Numbered from the stretch's first letter, positions 47,183 through 59,191 are shown. The stretch is 64,000 bases of DNA from Martelella radicis (GCF_014196625.1 NZ_JACIDZ010000006.1:62001-126000), one strand, 5' to 3'. Notes: a model not told the origin generated them from the sequence alone. Numbers and translations: made by a program.

Positions 47183-47656
47183 ATGAACGATATCGCCGAA
47201 ACCGAGAAGCAGGTCGCCGAGCAGGAAGAGCGTCTTGTGTTTTCCACCTTCAGCGAGGATGACGCCTGGGACCTTGGCCAGCGGCTGGTCGGCCGGGCGC
47301 TGGCGCATGAGGCGAAGGTGGTGATCAATATCCGCACGCCGAACCGCACGCTTTTTCATGCCGCCCTGCCGGGTTCCGCGCCCGACAACGACATGTGGGC
47401 GCGGCGCAAGTCCAATGTGGTCTTCCACTTCCACCGCTCATCCTATGCGATCGAACTGGAGCACAGACGCAAGGGCCGCACGATCGGCCCGGAACTCGGC
47501 CTCGATATCAAGGATTTTGCCGATCATGGCGGCAGCTTCCCGGTGCGGATCAAGGGGGCGGGCGTCTTTGCCGCAATCACCGTCTCCGGTCTTGCCAGCG
47601 CCGACGACCACGGGCTGATCGTCGCCGTGCTCGAGGCCTACCTCAACCAACAGTGA
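47183..47656 (+). CDS. UPF0303 / heme-degrading-domain protein
   Basis: 157 residues of the UPF0303 family (heme-degrading domain, HbpS-like fold). Seen: FSEDDAWDLGQRLVGRALAHEAKVVINI, LPGSAPDNDMWARRKSNVVFHFHRSSYAIELEH and the end GLIVAVLEAYLNQQ with the S-D-DHGLIV pattern. Members may bind heme or small ligands; the function is not proven. The start has AGGGAGGAAAG just upstream. It lies 41 bp after pdxH and may share its transcript. Confidence 0.88.
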   Translation: MNDIAETEKQVAEQEERLVFSTFSEDDAWDLGQRLVGRALAHEAKVVINIRTPNRTLFHAALPGSAPDNDMWARRKSNVVFHFHRSSYAIELEHRRKGRTIGPELGLDIKDFADHGGSFPVRIKGAGVFAAITVSGLASADDHGLIVAVLEAYLNQQ

Positions 47657-47867
47657 GGCATTTTGCCACTCTCGGTCGAAGCCCTGTTTTCTTCGGCCGG
47701 GGATTGTGCTATCAGCCACGCCACGGTCAGCAGTTCACCGAGGCGTCGCTGTCCCTTCGGGGATGCTAAACCTGCTTTTTCCGGACGACACCTGACAAGA
47801 TCACCGTGCCGCCTCGCAAGCCAGCGACCAGCGATGAGAGAACGAGCGGCATGTTCGGGATCCAGTC

Positions 47868-48413
47868 ATGTCGAAAGATAAAATTCCCTTTGTGACGGAC
47901 GACCTGTCCGCCTTTACCCGCGCGCTGTCGAACCAGCTCGGAGGAAGCGAAGCCACGCCATCACACCTTGCCTTGATGAACATGCTCGCCCGCTCGGGCG
48001 GCTTCCGCAATTTCCAGCACCTGCGCGCCGCCCAAGCGGCTGAAGCGCGTCTTGCCCGGCCGGAAATGCCGGTGACCGCGGATTTCCGTCTGGTCGAGCG
48101 CACGCTCAACCAGTTCGATCATCGCGGCAAGCTGAAGCAGTGGCCCTCCCGCCGGACGGTCCAGGGCCTGAGCCTGTGGGCCTTCTGGGCGCTGATGCCG
48201 GCCGGATCGGATATTTCCGAGCCGTCGCTGAATGCGCTGCTGAACGCCTATCACCTGTTCGGCGATGCCGCGCAACTGCGCCGCAGCATGGTGGAGCACG
48301 CCCTGGTGACGCGCAAGACGGATTGCTCGTCCTACCGACGCGTGGAGCAGAGGCCGACGGCGGAAGCCGAAATCCTCATCGCCCGCCTGAAAGCGCGCCG
48401 GATCGCCGCCTGA
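47868..48413 (+). CDS. DUF2087 domain protein
   Basis: 181 residues. The N-terminal half (about 10-60) is helical (FTRALSNQLGGSEATPSHLA); the C-terminal half has the DUF2087 pattern FDHRGKLKQWPSRRTVQGLSLWAFWALMPAG with a following ISEPSLNALLNAYHLFGDAAQLRRSMVEHALVTR. DUF2087 often joins a helix-turn-helix in transcription regulators, but no clear HTH is seen here. The function is unknown. Confidence 0.8.
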   Translation: MSKDKIPFVTDDLSAFTRALSNQLGGSEATPSHLALMNMLARSGGFRNFQHLRAAQAAEARLARPEMPVTADFRLVERTLNQFDHRGKLKQWPSRRTVQGLSLWAFWALMPAGSDISEPSLNALLNAYHLFGDAAQLRRSMVEHALVTRKTDCSSYRRVEQRPTAEAEILIARLKARRIAA

Positions 48414-48445
48414 CGGTCCAAGCTCCAGATCGAGAGAAACACACA

Positions 48446-49366
48446 ATGACTTCTGTTCGTTTCAACGCGGACACGTCGGCTTGCGGCGTGCGCGTCAAAT
48501 TCATCCATATGGATATGGCTACCATCGAAGTCGCCTTTTCCGGGCCTGTCGAGGGCGCGCCCGTGCTTGCCCTTCATGGCGGCATGGGCGGCTGGGACCA
48601 ATCGCTGATCCTGGCACAGGCCCTATTCGGCGAGGGGAGCGTCAGGCGCCTGCTGGCCGTCTCTCGTCCGGGCTATCTCGGCACGGCGCTTGAGGCCGGG
48701 CGCGGACCTGCCGCCGAGGCGGATCTTTATGCGGCGCTTCTCGATCATCTTGGTATTGAGCGGGCGGCGGTGATTGCCGTTTCGGCCGGCGGGCCGGCGG
48801 CGCTGGCCTTCGCGCATCGATATCCGGAGCGGGTTGCCGCGCTCGTTCTCGTTTCCTGCTGCACCGGCACGCTTGTGCCGCCGCGCGCGGTTTCCCTCAT
48901 GCTACCGCTGATGCGGCTTGCCGCGCGATCAGCCCTGGTAAACCGCATGCTGAAACGCAGGCTCGGCGATCCTGTCGAGGCTGCCCGCCGTTCGATCCGC
49001 GATCCGGATGTTCTGGCCCGCACGCTCGCCGACCCCGACGCCTCGCGGCTGATGGCTCTGCTCAACAGAAGCGTCAGCGACCGGATGGCGGAAAGGCTCC
49101 CGGGTACGATCGCCGATACCCGATGTTTCGCAGCGCAGGCGGAGATTGCCGTGAAAAGCCTGAAGGCGCCGACGCTGGTCATCCACGGAACGGCGGACAG
49201 GGTCGTGCCGTTCGAGCACGGAAGTCGGGTCGCCGAGCAAGCGCCTTCCGGCGAACTGATGGCGGTGGAGGGCGGCGAGCACGTGGCCCTCTTTACCGCG
49301 CTTGATCACGTGCGAAGCCGGGTGGCGGTATTTCTGGCGGCTAACGAGAAGCCCGCCTCAGGCTGA
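48446..49366 (+). CDS. Alpha/beta hydrolase
   Basis: 306 residues. Seen: LALHGGMGGWDQSLILAQAL (oxyanion region), the nucleophile elbow VSAGGPAA, APTLVIHGTADRVVPFEHG with the acid, and GGEHVALF with the histidine. The elbow has Ser in V-S-A-G-G, a variant of G-x-S-x-G with Val before... the first Gly is replaced. The substrate is unknown. Its end overlaps the next gene on the other strand by 9 bp. Confidence 0.87.
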   Translation: MTSVRFNADTSACGVRVKFIHMDMATIEVAFSGPVEGAPVLALHGGMGGWDQSLILAQALFGEGSVRRLLAVSRPGYLGTALEAGRGPAAEADLYAALLDHLGIERAAVIAVSAGGPAALAFAHRYPERVAALVLVSCCTGTLVPPRAVSLMLPLMRLAARSALVNRMLKRRLGDPVEAARRSIRDPDVLARTLADPDASRLMALLNRSVSDRMAERLPGTIADTRCFAAQAEIAVKSLKAPTLVIHGTADRVVPFEHGSRVAEQAPSGELMAVEGGEHVALFTALDHVRSRVAVFLAANEKPASG

Positions 49367-49885
49367 TGGCCGCGGCGTTGCCCTCTGTCCGGTCGGGCAG
49401 GGTTTCTGCATCAGGATCAGCGGATGCGGCAGGCCGTTGTCGTCTGTCTCGCGGCGGCGTACGCCGCAGAAGCCGTGACGACGGTAGAAGGCGACGGCGC
49501 GATGGTTGGCGGCATAGACCTCGAGCGCCAGTTTGCGCTTCAGGTCAAAGGCATGGCCAAGCAGCCTGCCGCCGATGCCCGAACCCTGGGCCTCAGGCGC
49601 CACGAAGAGCCCGCCGATGAACGTGTCCATAAGGCCGATGAAGCCGACCGGACCGTTTTCGCCGACGGCGACCCAGGTCTCCGTTTGCGGCAGGTATTTC
49701 TCCGCGATCTCCCGGCGCTGGCGCAAAAGAAGGTCGTCCGGCAGAAAGCCATGTGAAAGACGGGAGGCCTGATACCAGATTTCGGTGAGCGATGCGTTGT
49801 CATCCGCCGCATAGGGGCGGATGACAAGCTTCGTTTCGCGGGCAGGTCCGCTCGTGGTCTGGGCTACGCAATACATGGCACCCAT
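49358..49885 (-). CDS. GNAT family N-acetyltransferase
   Basis: 175 residues. The GNAT pattern is seen: VIRPYAADDNASLTEIWYQAS, GFIGLMDTFIGGLFVAPEAQGSGIGGRLLGHA and LEVYAANHRAVAFYRRHGF. The acetyl-CoA loop is A-Q-G-S-G-I-G. The start is probably ATG 49885 or 49876; no strong ribosome-binding site is seen. It overlaps the end of the hydrolase gene. Confidence 0.87.
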   Translation of the reverse strand: MGAMYCVAQTTSGPARETKLVIRPYAADDNASLTEIWYQASRLSHGFLPDDLLLRQRREIAEKYLPQTETWVAVGENGPVGFIGLMDTFIGGLFVAPEAQGSGIGGRLLGHAFDLKRKLALEVYAANHRAVAFYRRHGFCGVRRRETDDNGLPHPLILMQKPCPTGQRATPRPSA

Positions 49886-49912
49886 CAAAGCCCATCAGCG
49901 GTAAAAAAAACG

Positions 49913-51331
49913 CTAAGCCTGCGTGCCGCCGACGGTCACTTGGTCCAGCCTGAGATGCGGCTGACCGACGCCGACCGGCACCCATTGGCCGGCCTTGCCG
50001 CAATTGCCGATGCCGTTGTCGAGCGCAAGGTCATTGCCGACCATGGAAACGCGCTTCATCGCGTCCGGCCCGTTGCCGATCAGCATCGCGCCCTTGATCG
50101 GCGCGCCGATCTTTCCGTTCTCGATCATATAGGCTTCGGTGCAGGAGAAGACGAACTGGCCGGAGGTGATATCCACCTGTCCACCGCCAAAGGTGACGGC
50201 GTAGATGCCCTTCTTGACCGATCCAATGATCTCGTCCTTGGTCTTGTCGCCGGCGAGCATGTAGGTGTTGGTCATGCGCGGCATCGGCAGGTCCGAATAG
50301 GACTGGCGGCGGCCGTTGCCGGTGGGCGCAACGCCCATCAGCCGCGCGTTCATGCGGTCCTGCATGTAGCCTGTCAGTCGGCCGTTCTCGATCAGGACGT
50401 TATAACCCGAGGGCGTTCCCTCGTCGTCGATCGAGATCGAGCCGCGCCTGCTGGCGATCGTGCCGTCATCGACGATGGTGACGCCGGGCGCTGCGACCAT
50501 TTCGCCGACGAGACCGGAAAAGGCGGAAAGGCCCTTGCGGTTGAAGTCGCCTTCCAGCCCGTGGCCGACGGCCTCGTGGATCATCACGCCCGGCCAGCCA
50601 TTGCCGAGCACCACATCCATGGTGCCGGCTGGCGCTTCGATGGCTTCCAGATTGACGAAGGCCTTGCGCAACGCCTCTTCCGCACCCGACTGCCAGTCCT
50701 GGCGCGCGAACAGATCGGTGAAGCCTTCCCGTCCGCCGATGCCGAAGGAGCCGGTTTCCTGCCGGTCGCCGTCGCCGACGACAACGGAAATGTTCAGCCG
50801 TGTCATCGGCCGGACATCGCCGACGCGGTAGCCGTCGGCCCTGAGGATATCGACGATCTGGTGGCTTGCGGCAAGCGAGGCCGAGACCTGGCGCACGCGC
50901 GGATCGCGCGCGCGCAGATAGGCATCGATCTCGCCGAGAAGCTTGACCTTCTCCTCGAAGCTCGGCGCGCCGATCGGGTTCTCGTCCGAATAAAGCTTCG
51001 TATTAGTGCCCCGCGGCGGTTCGGCATAGGTGCCGGCATAGCCGGAGGTGACGGCCTTGGCGGTCGCGGCGGCGCGTTTCAGCGCGCCGAGCGACAATTC
51101 GCCCGCATGGGCAAAGCCGCTCGCCTCGCCGGCCACCGCCCTGAGGCCGAAACCGTGCCCGGTATTGAAGGAGCCGCTCTTCAGCCGACCGTCATCGAAG
51201 GTCAGTGATTCGTTCTGGCTGTATTCGACATAGAGCTCGCCGTCGTCCGCGCCGTGAAGAGTATCCGAAACGATGTCGCGGATCGTGCTCTCGTCTGCGT
51301 CGAAATGGCTGATCAGGTCGCGATCCGTCAT
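49913..51331 (-). CDS. tldD: Metalloprotease TldD
   Basis: 472 residues. TldD with TldE forms a protease that unwinds and cuts peptides (known for microcin B17 and CcdA). The zinc motif is seen: MIHEAVGHGLEGDFNRKG, with HExxxH. Also GTNTKLYSDENPIG, SFEEKVKLLGEIDAYLR and the end GNCGKAGQWVPVGVGQPHLRLDQVTVGGT. The frame opens at 51358; ATG 51331 is preferred after AAGGA. TldE is not in the window. Confidence 0.94.
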   Translation of the reverse strand: MTDRDLISHFDADESTIRDIVSDTLHGADDGELYVEYSQNESLTFDDGRLKSGSFNTGHGFGLRAVAGEASGFAHAGELSLGALKRAAATAKAVTSGYAGTYAEPPRGTNTKLYSDENPIGAPSFEEKVKLLGEIDAYLRARDPRVRQVSASLAASHQIVDILRADGYRVGDVRPMTRLNISVVVGDGDRQETGSFGIGGREGFTDLFARQDWQSGAEEALRKAFVNLEAIEAPAGTMDVVLGNGWPGVMIHEAVGHGLEGDFNRKGLSAFSGLVGEMVAAPGVTIVDDGTIASRRGSISIDDEGTPSGYNVLIENGRLTGYMQDRMNARLMGVAPTGNGRRQSYSDLPMPRMTNTYMLAGDKTKDEIIGSVKKGIYAVTFGGGQVDITSGQFVFSCTEAYMIENGKIGAPIKGAMLIGNGPDAMKRVSMVGNDLALDNGIGNCGKAGQWVPVGVGQPHLRLDQVTVGGTQA

Positions 51332-51388
51332 GTGGCTGTCGTCCTTTTTCTTGTCCACGCCTCCATATAGGACGTGGCGGGCGCAATA

Positions 51389-51997
51389 TCAGGGCAGGGC
51401 GTCAAAGCCTTCGCCGAAGCCGGAAAGATCGACCGGAATGCCGATCGTGTCCTGATCGATGGAGAAATTCAGCGTGAACACGGCCTCGGTGCCGGCGCGC
51501 AGGATCTTCATCAGATCCTCGTCGATATCGACCTCCACATAGCAGCCATCAAGGTAGCAACGGGAATAGGCAGCCTTGCCGATATTGATGCCGTCGACGA
51601 AGAGGCCCATGCCCTCCGGCAGGAATACGCCGAGCGGAGAGAGAACCCTGAGCAGTGTCGCCTGCCGGTCGGCCGTCTTCAGCACGGCGATTGAAAGACC
51701 GATTTCCGGGCGGTCATCGGCGATTACGTTCTGCATCAGGGCGCATTGCTCGAGTGTTGCGCCCGGCGGCTGATCACAGATCATCGACCAGGCGCCGTGA
51801 TTCTCCCGCACCATGGTCGGATCCTGCTCGTCTCCGAGATCGATGCTCTGTTCGGTCGGCGGCGCGACGTTCTCCGCGCCGGTGCTCTCCTGGGCGCTGG
51901 CCTGAAACGGCGCAAAGGCGATCAGCGCGGTTGAGAGCGCAAGCCCGGCTGCGGCGCCGATTGCGCGCGACGGGCGTTTTGCGGGAAGTGTGGGCAT
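51389..51997 (-). CDS. Invasion-associated locus B (IalB) family protein
   Basis: 202 residues. Signal peptide at about 1-38 (IGAAAGLALSTALIAFAPFQASA), then the IalB domain: ENHGAWSMICDQPPGATLEQ, CALMQNVIADDRPEIGLSIAV and GLFVDGINIGKAAYSRCYLDGCYVEVDIDED. Cysteines are paired as usual. IalB aids erythrocyte invasion in Bartonella; in free-living relatives the role is unknown. The frame opens at 52207, but ATG 51997 begins the signal peptide. Confidence 0.9.
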   Translation of the reverse strand: MPTLPAKRPSRAIGAAAGLALSTALIAFAPFQASAQESTGAENVAPPTEQSIDLGDEQDPTMVRENHGAWSMICDQPPGATLEQCALMQNVIADDRPEIGLSIAVLKTADRQATLLRVLSPLGVFLPEGMGLFVDGINIGKAAYSRCYLDGCYVEVDIDEDLMKILRAGTEAVFTLNFSIDQDTIGIPVDLSGFGEGFDALP

Positions 51998-52318
51998 GGA
52001 GCGGGTTCCTGCATGAGAGGATAAGGCGTTGTCTTCTGAAAGGGTTTTGCAGGTTTCAAAAGAAATTTTCAACGGCGCGGGACACTGGCGCGAGGCAAAC
52101 ACGAAACGAAATTTCCGTTTTTTATTTCGTGCGCATGAGACAATTTGACGCTTCAAATCGGCAAATGCTATGGCATAATTGTGACTGAGGGAGAAAAAGG
52201 GGCACACGCACCGCGCCGCCGCGCGCAGCAGGGGCGTGCGCCAGCGAAAACAAATGTTATCATGGCCTAAGATGTGCTTCGGGCCTTCACGCCATATAGC
52301 GTTCTAGGAAAGGGTCCG
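51998..52318. other. Divergent promoter region of ialB and coxB
   Basis: About 320 bp without a gene. It is AT-rich at 52110-52180 and holds the promoters for the two divergent genes; an exact promoter could not be fixed. Nothing else recognised besides the palindrome at 52319-52336. Confidence 0.5.
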
Positions 52319-52336
52319 GTTTGACCACGGTCAAAC
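52319..52336. promoter_or_regulatory. FNR/CRP-type palindrome in the coxB leader
   Basis: GTTTGACC-AC-GGTCAAAC, perfect 8-bp arms. It contains TTGAC-N4-GTCAA, close to the FNR/FixK box TTGAT-N4-ATCAA and to NnrR/Dnr sites. It lies just before the ribosome-binding site of coxB (52340-52347), a place that fits repression and not activation. Confidence 0.55.
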
Positions 52337-52358
52337 GATGGAGGGAGAATTCAACGTG

Positions 52359-54925
<2,567 letters not shown>

Positions 54926-54951
54926 ACCGCGCCGCTGAAGAGAGACAAAGG

Positions 54952-54991
54952 CCGCGCGCCCGCTGAACGAGCGAGGGGCGCGCGGTTTTTT
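54952..54991 (+). terminator. Intrinsic terminator between ctaD and ctaB
   Basis: CCGCGCGCCC (54952-54961), 14-nt loop, GGGCGCGCGG (54976-54985), then six T. It is a classic terminator inside the oxidase cluster; partial read-through would lower the assembly genes relative to coxB-ctaD. Confidence 0.85.
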
Positions 54992-55016
54992 CAAGAGAAT
55001 TGAGACAGAGCAGAAC

Positions 55017-55952
55017 ATGACAGTTTTGGACAGCGAGACCGGCCTGGGACATGCCGATATCGGCCTTTCGGAGGCGACGGCGCGCGACTATTTCGCGCTT
55101 TTGAAGCCGCGGGTGATGTCGCTGGTGGTCTTTACCGCCTTTGCCGGGCTGTTTCTGGCGCCGGGACCGATCAACCCGGTCATGGGCGCGATCGCAATCC
55201 TGTGCATCGCCACAGGGGCGGGCGCGGCCGGCGCGCTCAACATGTGGTATGACGCCGATATCGATGCCGTCATGTCGCGCACGGCGAGGCGGCCTATCCC
55301 CGCCGGTCGCGTGGCCCGCCAGGAGGCGCTTGCCTTCGGCATCGCGCTCTCCTGCTTTTCCGTCGCCACGCTCGGGCTTGCGGTCAACTGGTTTGCCGCG
55401 GGCCTGCTGGCCTTCACCATCTTCTATTATGCCGTCTTCTACACGATGTGGCTGAAGCGTTCGACGCCACAGAACATCGTCATCGGCGGGGCCGCCGGGG
55501 CCTTTCCGCCCATGGTCGGCTGGGCCGCCGTCACCGGCAGCGTGTCGCTCGACAGCATCATCCTGTTCTCGATCACCTTCCTGTGGACGCCGCCGCATTT
55601 CTGGGCGCTGGCACTCTTCAAGATGCGCGACTACGACGATGTCGGCATTCCGATGATGCCGAATGTCGCCGGCGAGAAATCGACCAAGAACCAGATGGTG
55701 GCCTATGCCGTGCTGACGGCAATCGCCGGCGTCGCGCCCGCGCTCACCGGCCTTGCAAGCCCGGCCTATGCGGTCTTTGCCGGAGCGATGGGGGCCTATT
55801 TCATCTACGCCTCGCTGAAGGTGCGGGCGATGCCCGAGGGCGACGAGCGCATGGTGCCGGCACGGAAGATGTTCGGCTTCTCCATCCTCTATCTGTTTTC
55901 GATCTTCGCGGCGCTGATCGCCGACCGCGCCATCTTCATGTTGTTCGGGTGA
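55017..55952 (+). CDS. ctaB: Protoheme IX farnesyltransferase (heme O synthase)
   Basis: 311 residues with about nine helices. The prenyl-binding motif [19 protein letters not shown] (with the DxxxD) and [12 protein letters not shown] are present. It makes heme O, the precursor of heme A of this oxidase. The gene lies after the terminator of ctaD and before a small ORF and ctaG. Confidence 0.96.
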   Translation: MTVLDSETGLGHADIGLSEATARDYFALLKPRVMSLVVFTAFAGLFLAPGPINPVMGAIAILCIATGAGAAGALNMWYDADIDAVMSRTARRPIPAGRVARQEALAFGIALSCFSVATLGLAVNWFAAGLLAFTIFYYAVFYTMWLKRSTPQNIVIGGAAGAFPPMVGWAAVTGSVSLDSIILFSITFLWTPPHFWALALFKMRDYDDVGIPMMPNVAGEKSTKNQMVAYAVLTAIAGVAPALTGLASPAYAVFAGAMGAYFIYASLKVRAMPEGDERMVPARKMFGFSILYLFSIFAALIADRAIFMLFG

Positions 55953-55959
55953 GGGCGTC

Positions 55960-56094
55960 ATGATCGAGACCGTCAAGCTCACCGACAAGCAGAAGAAGGC
56001 CCGGCGCGGGCGCAACGTGGCGCTCGGCGTGGTGCTCTTCGGCCTCGTCGTGCTGTTCTACGTCATCACCATGGTCAAGTTCGGATCGGTCTGA
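55960..56094 (+). CDS. 44-residue single-helix protein of the oxidase cluster (CoxF-like)
   Basis: Reads [20 protein letters not shown], then [25 protein letters not shown] basic head and one transmembrane helix. It lies 7 bp after ctaB and 13 bp before ctaG. A small protein of this kind is common between ctaB and ctaG in alphaproteobacteria and is sometimes called CoxF; it may help cytochrome oxidase assembly. Confidence 0.75.
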   Translation: MIETVKLTDKQKKARRGRNVALGVVLFGLVVLFYVITMVKFGSV

Positions 56095-56107
56095 GGAGGC
56101 GGCACGC

Positions 56108-56710
56108 ATGACGGAGGAGACGGGACAGAGAAAACCGCGCAACAACGGCGCGATCGTCGCCATGTGCCTTGTCTTCGTGATCGGCATGACCGGCATGAGC
56201 TTTGCCGCCGTGCCGCTCTACCGCATCTTCTGCCAGGTGACCGGCTATAACGGGACCGCCCAGCGCGTCGAGCAATATTCCAACACCATTCTCGACAAGA
56301 CCATCAAGGTGACCTTCGACGCCAATGTCGCCCCCGGCCTCGACTGGGAGTTCAAGCCGATGCAGAAATCGGTCTCGCCGAAGATCGGCGAGACGGTGCA
56401 GGTCATGTTTGAGGCGCGCAACAAGTCGAGCGAGCCGATCAACGGCCAGGCGATCTTCAACGTGACGCCACTGCAGGCCGGCGCCTATTTCAACAAGGTC
56501 GAGTGCTTCTGCTTTACCGATACGACGCTGCCGCCCGGCGAAACGCTCGAGATGCCGGTGGTCTTCTTCGTGGATCCTGCCATCACGGAAGCCGAGGAGA
56601 CGAAGGACATCAAGGTCCTGACGCTGTCCTACACATTTTTCGAGCACGACTTGCCTGCCGGGGCAGAAGCCGCGGCACTGGAGGTGAAGGCTGCTGGCAG
56701 CAAAGGCTGA
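56108..56710 (+). CDS. ctaG: Cytochrome c oxidase assembly protein CtaG (Cox11)
   Basis: 200 residues, an N-terminal helix and a periplasmic immunoglobulin-like domain. The copper motif CFCF is seen in [15 protein letters not shown], along with [15 protein letters not shown]. It delivers copper to the CuB site of subunit I. Start after GGAGG. It lies between the small ORF and ctaE. Confidence 0.95.
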   Translation: MTEETGQRKPRNNGAIVAMCLVFVIGMTGMSFAAVPLYRIFCQVTGYNGTAQRVEQYSNTILDKTIKVTFDANVAPGLDWEFKPMQKSVSPKIGETVQVMFEARNKSSEPINGQAIFNVTPLQAGAYFNKVECFCFTDTTLPPGETLEMPVVFFVDPAITEAEETKDIKVLTLSYTFFEHDLPAGAEAAALEVKAAGSKG

Positions 56711-56726
56711 GCCGGTCGCCTGAATT

Positions 56727-56742
56727 GCGGATTGTCATCCGC
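56727..56742. repeat. Small hairpin between ctaG and ctaE
   Basis: GCGGAT-TGTC-ATCCGC, 6-bp arms, 17 nt after the ctaG stop codon. It may be a weak 3'-end or processing signal. Confidence 0.3.
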
Positions 56743-56806
56743 GGGGATTGATTAAAGCAGCAAATTCGGCCCTTATGCTGCGAGGGAGAGGAAACGGGGA
56801 CCATCC

Positions 56807-57691
56807 ATGGCGGAAACGCAACACAAAAACCACGACTACCACATCATCGACCCGAGCCCGTGGCCGCTGGTCGCCTCGATCGGCGTGTTCCTGATGGCCT
56901 TCGGCGGCGTCGGCTACATGCGCTATCTGAGCGGCGGCACGTTTTCGATGTTCGGCCTTAACCTGGCGCAGCCCTGGCTGTTCCTGATCGGTCTGGTCGT
57001 CGTTCTCTACGTGCTTCACGGCTGGTGGTCGGACACGATCAAGGAGGGGCAGGAGGGCCATCACACGCCGGTGGTGTCGCTGCATCTTCGCTACGGCATG
57101 ATCATGTTCATCGCCTCGGAGGTGATGTTCTTCGTTGCCTGGTTCTGGGCCTTCTTCGACGCAAGCCTGTTTACCGGGGAGGCGATCCAGGCAGCGCGCG
57201 TCGAGGCGACGGGCGGCACCTGGCCGCCGGAAGGCATTGCCGTTGTCGATCCGTGGCACTTTCCGCTCTACAACACCGTCATCCTGCTGCTTTCGGGCAC
57301 GACGCTGACCTGGGCGCATCACGCGCTCCTGCACGGCGACCGCAAGGGCATGATTCAGGGGCTGTCGCTGACGATCGCGCTCGGCATACTGTTCTCCGCC
57401 GTTCAGGCCTACGAATATTACGAGGCGCCGTTTGCCTTCAAGGATTCCATTTATGGCGCGACCTTCTTCATGGCGACCGGCTTCCACGGTTTCCACGTCA
57501 TCGTCGGCACGATCTTCCTGATTGTCTGTCTGGTGCGCGCATCGCGCGGTGCGTTCACGCCGGAGAAACATTTCGGGTTTGAGGCGGCGGCCTGGTACTG
57601 GCACTTCGTCGATGTCGTCTGGCTGTTCCTGTTCTTCACGATCTATATCTGGGGCGGCTGGGGCGCACCGCTTGCCGAAACCGGACATTGA
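56807..57691 (+). CDS. ctaE: Cytochrome c oxidase subunit III
   Basis: 294 residues with seven helices. Seen: [81 protein letters not shown] and the end [24 protein letters not shown]. It is a structural subunit of the aa3 oxidase that stabilises proton uptake. Start after GAGAGGAAACGGGGACC. Confidence 0.96.
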   Translation: MAETQHKNHDYHIIDPSPWPLVASIGVFLMAFGGVGYMRYLSGGTFSMFGLNLAQPWLFLIGLVVVLYVLHGWWSDTIKEGQEGHHTPVVSLHLRYGMIMFIASEVMFFVAWFWAFFDASLFTGEAIQAARVEATGGTWPPEGIAVVDPWHFPLYNTVILLLSGTTLTWAHHALLHGDRKGMIQGLSLTIALGILFSAVQAYEYYEAPFAFKDSIYGATFFMATGFHGFHVIVGTIFLIVCLVRASRGAFTPEKHFGFEAAAWYWHFVDVVWLFLFFTIYIWGGWGAPLAETGH

Positions 57692-57804
57692 TCCTAAATT
57701 CACGGTCGCCGCGTCAGAAGATGCGGCGGCCGCAGTTTTCGTGAGGCACCGTCATCGATATCCATGAAGAAAAGGCCGCTTCGGGCGGACGCTATTTCAC
57801 CAAT

Positions 57805-58032
57805 GTGGATGGCCATGAGGCCGAGATGACCTATTCGCGGGCATCCGCAAATCTCGTCATCATCGATCACACCGGCGTGCCCGATGCGCTGCGCGGCAAG
57901 GGCGTCGGCCAGGCGCTGGCCGAACATGCCGTTTTGGCCGCGCGCGAGGGAGGGTGGAAGATCGTTCCCCTTTGCCCCTTCTTCAAGGCGCTCAGCATTC
58001 GCCAGAGGGAATGGCAGGACGTCATTCAGTAA
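57805..58032 (+). CDS. GNAT-like (YjdJ type) N-acetyltransferase, start unclear
   Basis: The frame encodes AEMTYSRASANLVIIDHTGV, RGKGVGQALAEHAVLAAREGGW and KIVPLCPFFKALSIRQREWQDVI, a small single-domain acetyltransferase seen in many bacteria. The canonical start is GTG 57805, giving 75 residues. However, in-frame codons upstream (IDIHEEKAASGGRYFTN) fit the family N-terminus and begin near ATC 57754, with GAGG seven bases before; no ATG, GTG or TTG exists between the stop at 57742 and 57805. A rare start or a base error is possible. Confidence 0.75.
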   Translation: MDGHEAEMTYSRASANLVIIDHTGVPDALRGKGVGQALAEHAVLAAREGGWKIVPLCPFFKALSIRQREWQDVIQ

Positions 58033-58068
58033 GAGGCGCCGCGCAGTCTGCCTGGCGGCGAGCAATTC

Positions 58069-58461
58069 ATGCCAGACGAGCATCACAGCAAGCAATCCGT
58101 CGGTCTGATCGTGCCGGGGCTCGCCGGGCGCTGCCCGCGCTGCGGCAAGGGCAAACTGTTTGACGGTTTTCTGGCGCTGAAGCCGGAATGTGAGAATTGC
58201 GGGCTCGACTATGCCTTTGCCGATTCCGGCGACGGACCGGCCGTCTTCGTCATGTTCGCCGTCGGCTTTCTCGTGATCGCGCTGGTGCTGTGGACCGAGA
58301 TCACCTATTCGCCGCCGCTCTGGGTGCATGCGCTCATCTGGGTGCCGGTGACGATCGCGCTGTCGCTCGGCGCGCTCAGGGCCTTCAAGGGCGTGTTGAT
58401 CGGCCTGCAATATCGCCACAGCGCCGCGGAAGGCGTGATCGATCGCTCCGACGATGCCTGA
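58069..58461 (+). CDS. DUF983 family protein
   Basis: 130 residues. A zinc-ribbon-like head (RCPRCGKGKLFDGFLALKPECENCGLDYAF: four cysteines) followed by two transmembrane helices and a basic tail. DUF983 genes often stand beside cytochrome oxidase assembly genes in alphaproteobacteria, as here; a role in the oxidase is likely but not shown. It overlaps surf1 by 8 bp. Confidence 0.9.
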   Translation: MPDEHHSKQSVGLIVPGLAGRCPRCGKGKLFDGFLALKPECENCGLDYAFADSGDGPAVFVMFAVGFLVIALVLWTEITYSPPLWVHALIWVPVTIALSLGALRAFKGVLIGLQYRHSAAEGVIDRSDDA

Positions 58462-59191
58462 GCGCCGCCTTTCTCCGCTCAGCGTCATCGGCCTCGGTCT
58501 GGCGCTCGTCGCCTTCATCTGCCTCATCCTCCTCGGCAACTGGCAGGTTCGCCGGCTCCACTGGAAGGAAGGCCTTCTGGCGACGATCGAGGCGCGCCTT
58601 GCCGCACCGCCGGTCTCGCTTGCCGAAATCGAGACGATGGCGACAGAGGGCGCGGATATCCGTTACCGGCCGGTGACGGTTACCGGCACTTTCGAACACG
58701 ACCGCGAGCGGCACTATTTCGCGACCTTCGAGGGCCTGTCCGGCTATTACGTCTATACGCCGCTCAAGCTTGAGGACGGCCGGATCGTTTTCGTCAATCG
58801 CGGCTTCGTGCCCTTCGACAGGAAGGATGCCGCAACGCGCGCCCAAGGGCAGGTGGAGGGGCCTGTCACCATAACCGGCCTTTCGCGCGAGCGCCTGCCG
58901 GAAAAGCCGTCCTTTCTCGTTCCCGAAAACGATCTGTCGAAGAACATCTTCTACTGGAAGGACCTTGATGCCATGGCGGCTTCCGCCGGGCTTGGCGCGG
59001 AGACCGTGCTGCCCTTCTTCATCGATGCCGGCGACGCGGAAAATCCGGGCGGCCTGCCGGTCGGCGGGGTTACCCGCATTTCCTTCCCCAACAACCACCT
59101 GCAATACGCCATCACGTGGTACGGGCTGGCGGCGGTGCTTGCCATCGGGGTCTGCGTGTTGGCGATCAGAAGGCGCCGCAACCGTGATTGA
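58454..59191 (+). CDS. SURF1 family oxidase assembly protein
   Basis: 245 residues. One helix at each end (SVIGLGLALVAFICLILLGNWQ and YAITWYGLAAVLAIGVCVLA) enclose a periplasmic domain with YRPVTVTGTFEHDRERHYFATFEG and VNRGFVPFDRKD. SURF1 helps insert heme A into subunit I. The start overlaps DUF983, the end overlaps the mug-like gene by 8 bp. Confidence 0.93.
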   Translation: MPERRLSPLSVIGLGLALVAFICLILLGNWQVRRLHWKEGLLATIEARLAAPPVSLAEIETMATEGADIRYRPVTVTGTFEHDRERHYFATFEGLSGYYVYTPLKLEDGRIVFVNRGFVPFDRKDAATRAQGQVEGPVTITGLSRERLPEKPSFLVPENDLSKNIFYWKDLDAMAASAGLGAETVLPFFIDAGDAENPGGLPVGGVTRISFPNNHLQYAITWYGLAAVLAIGVCVLAIRRRRNRD

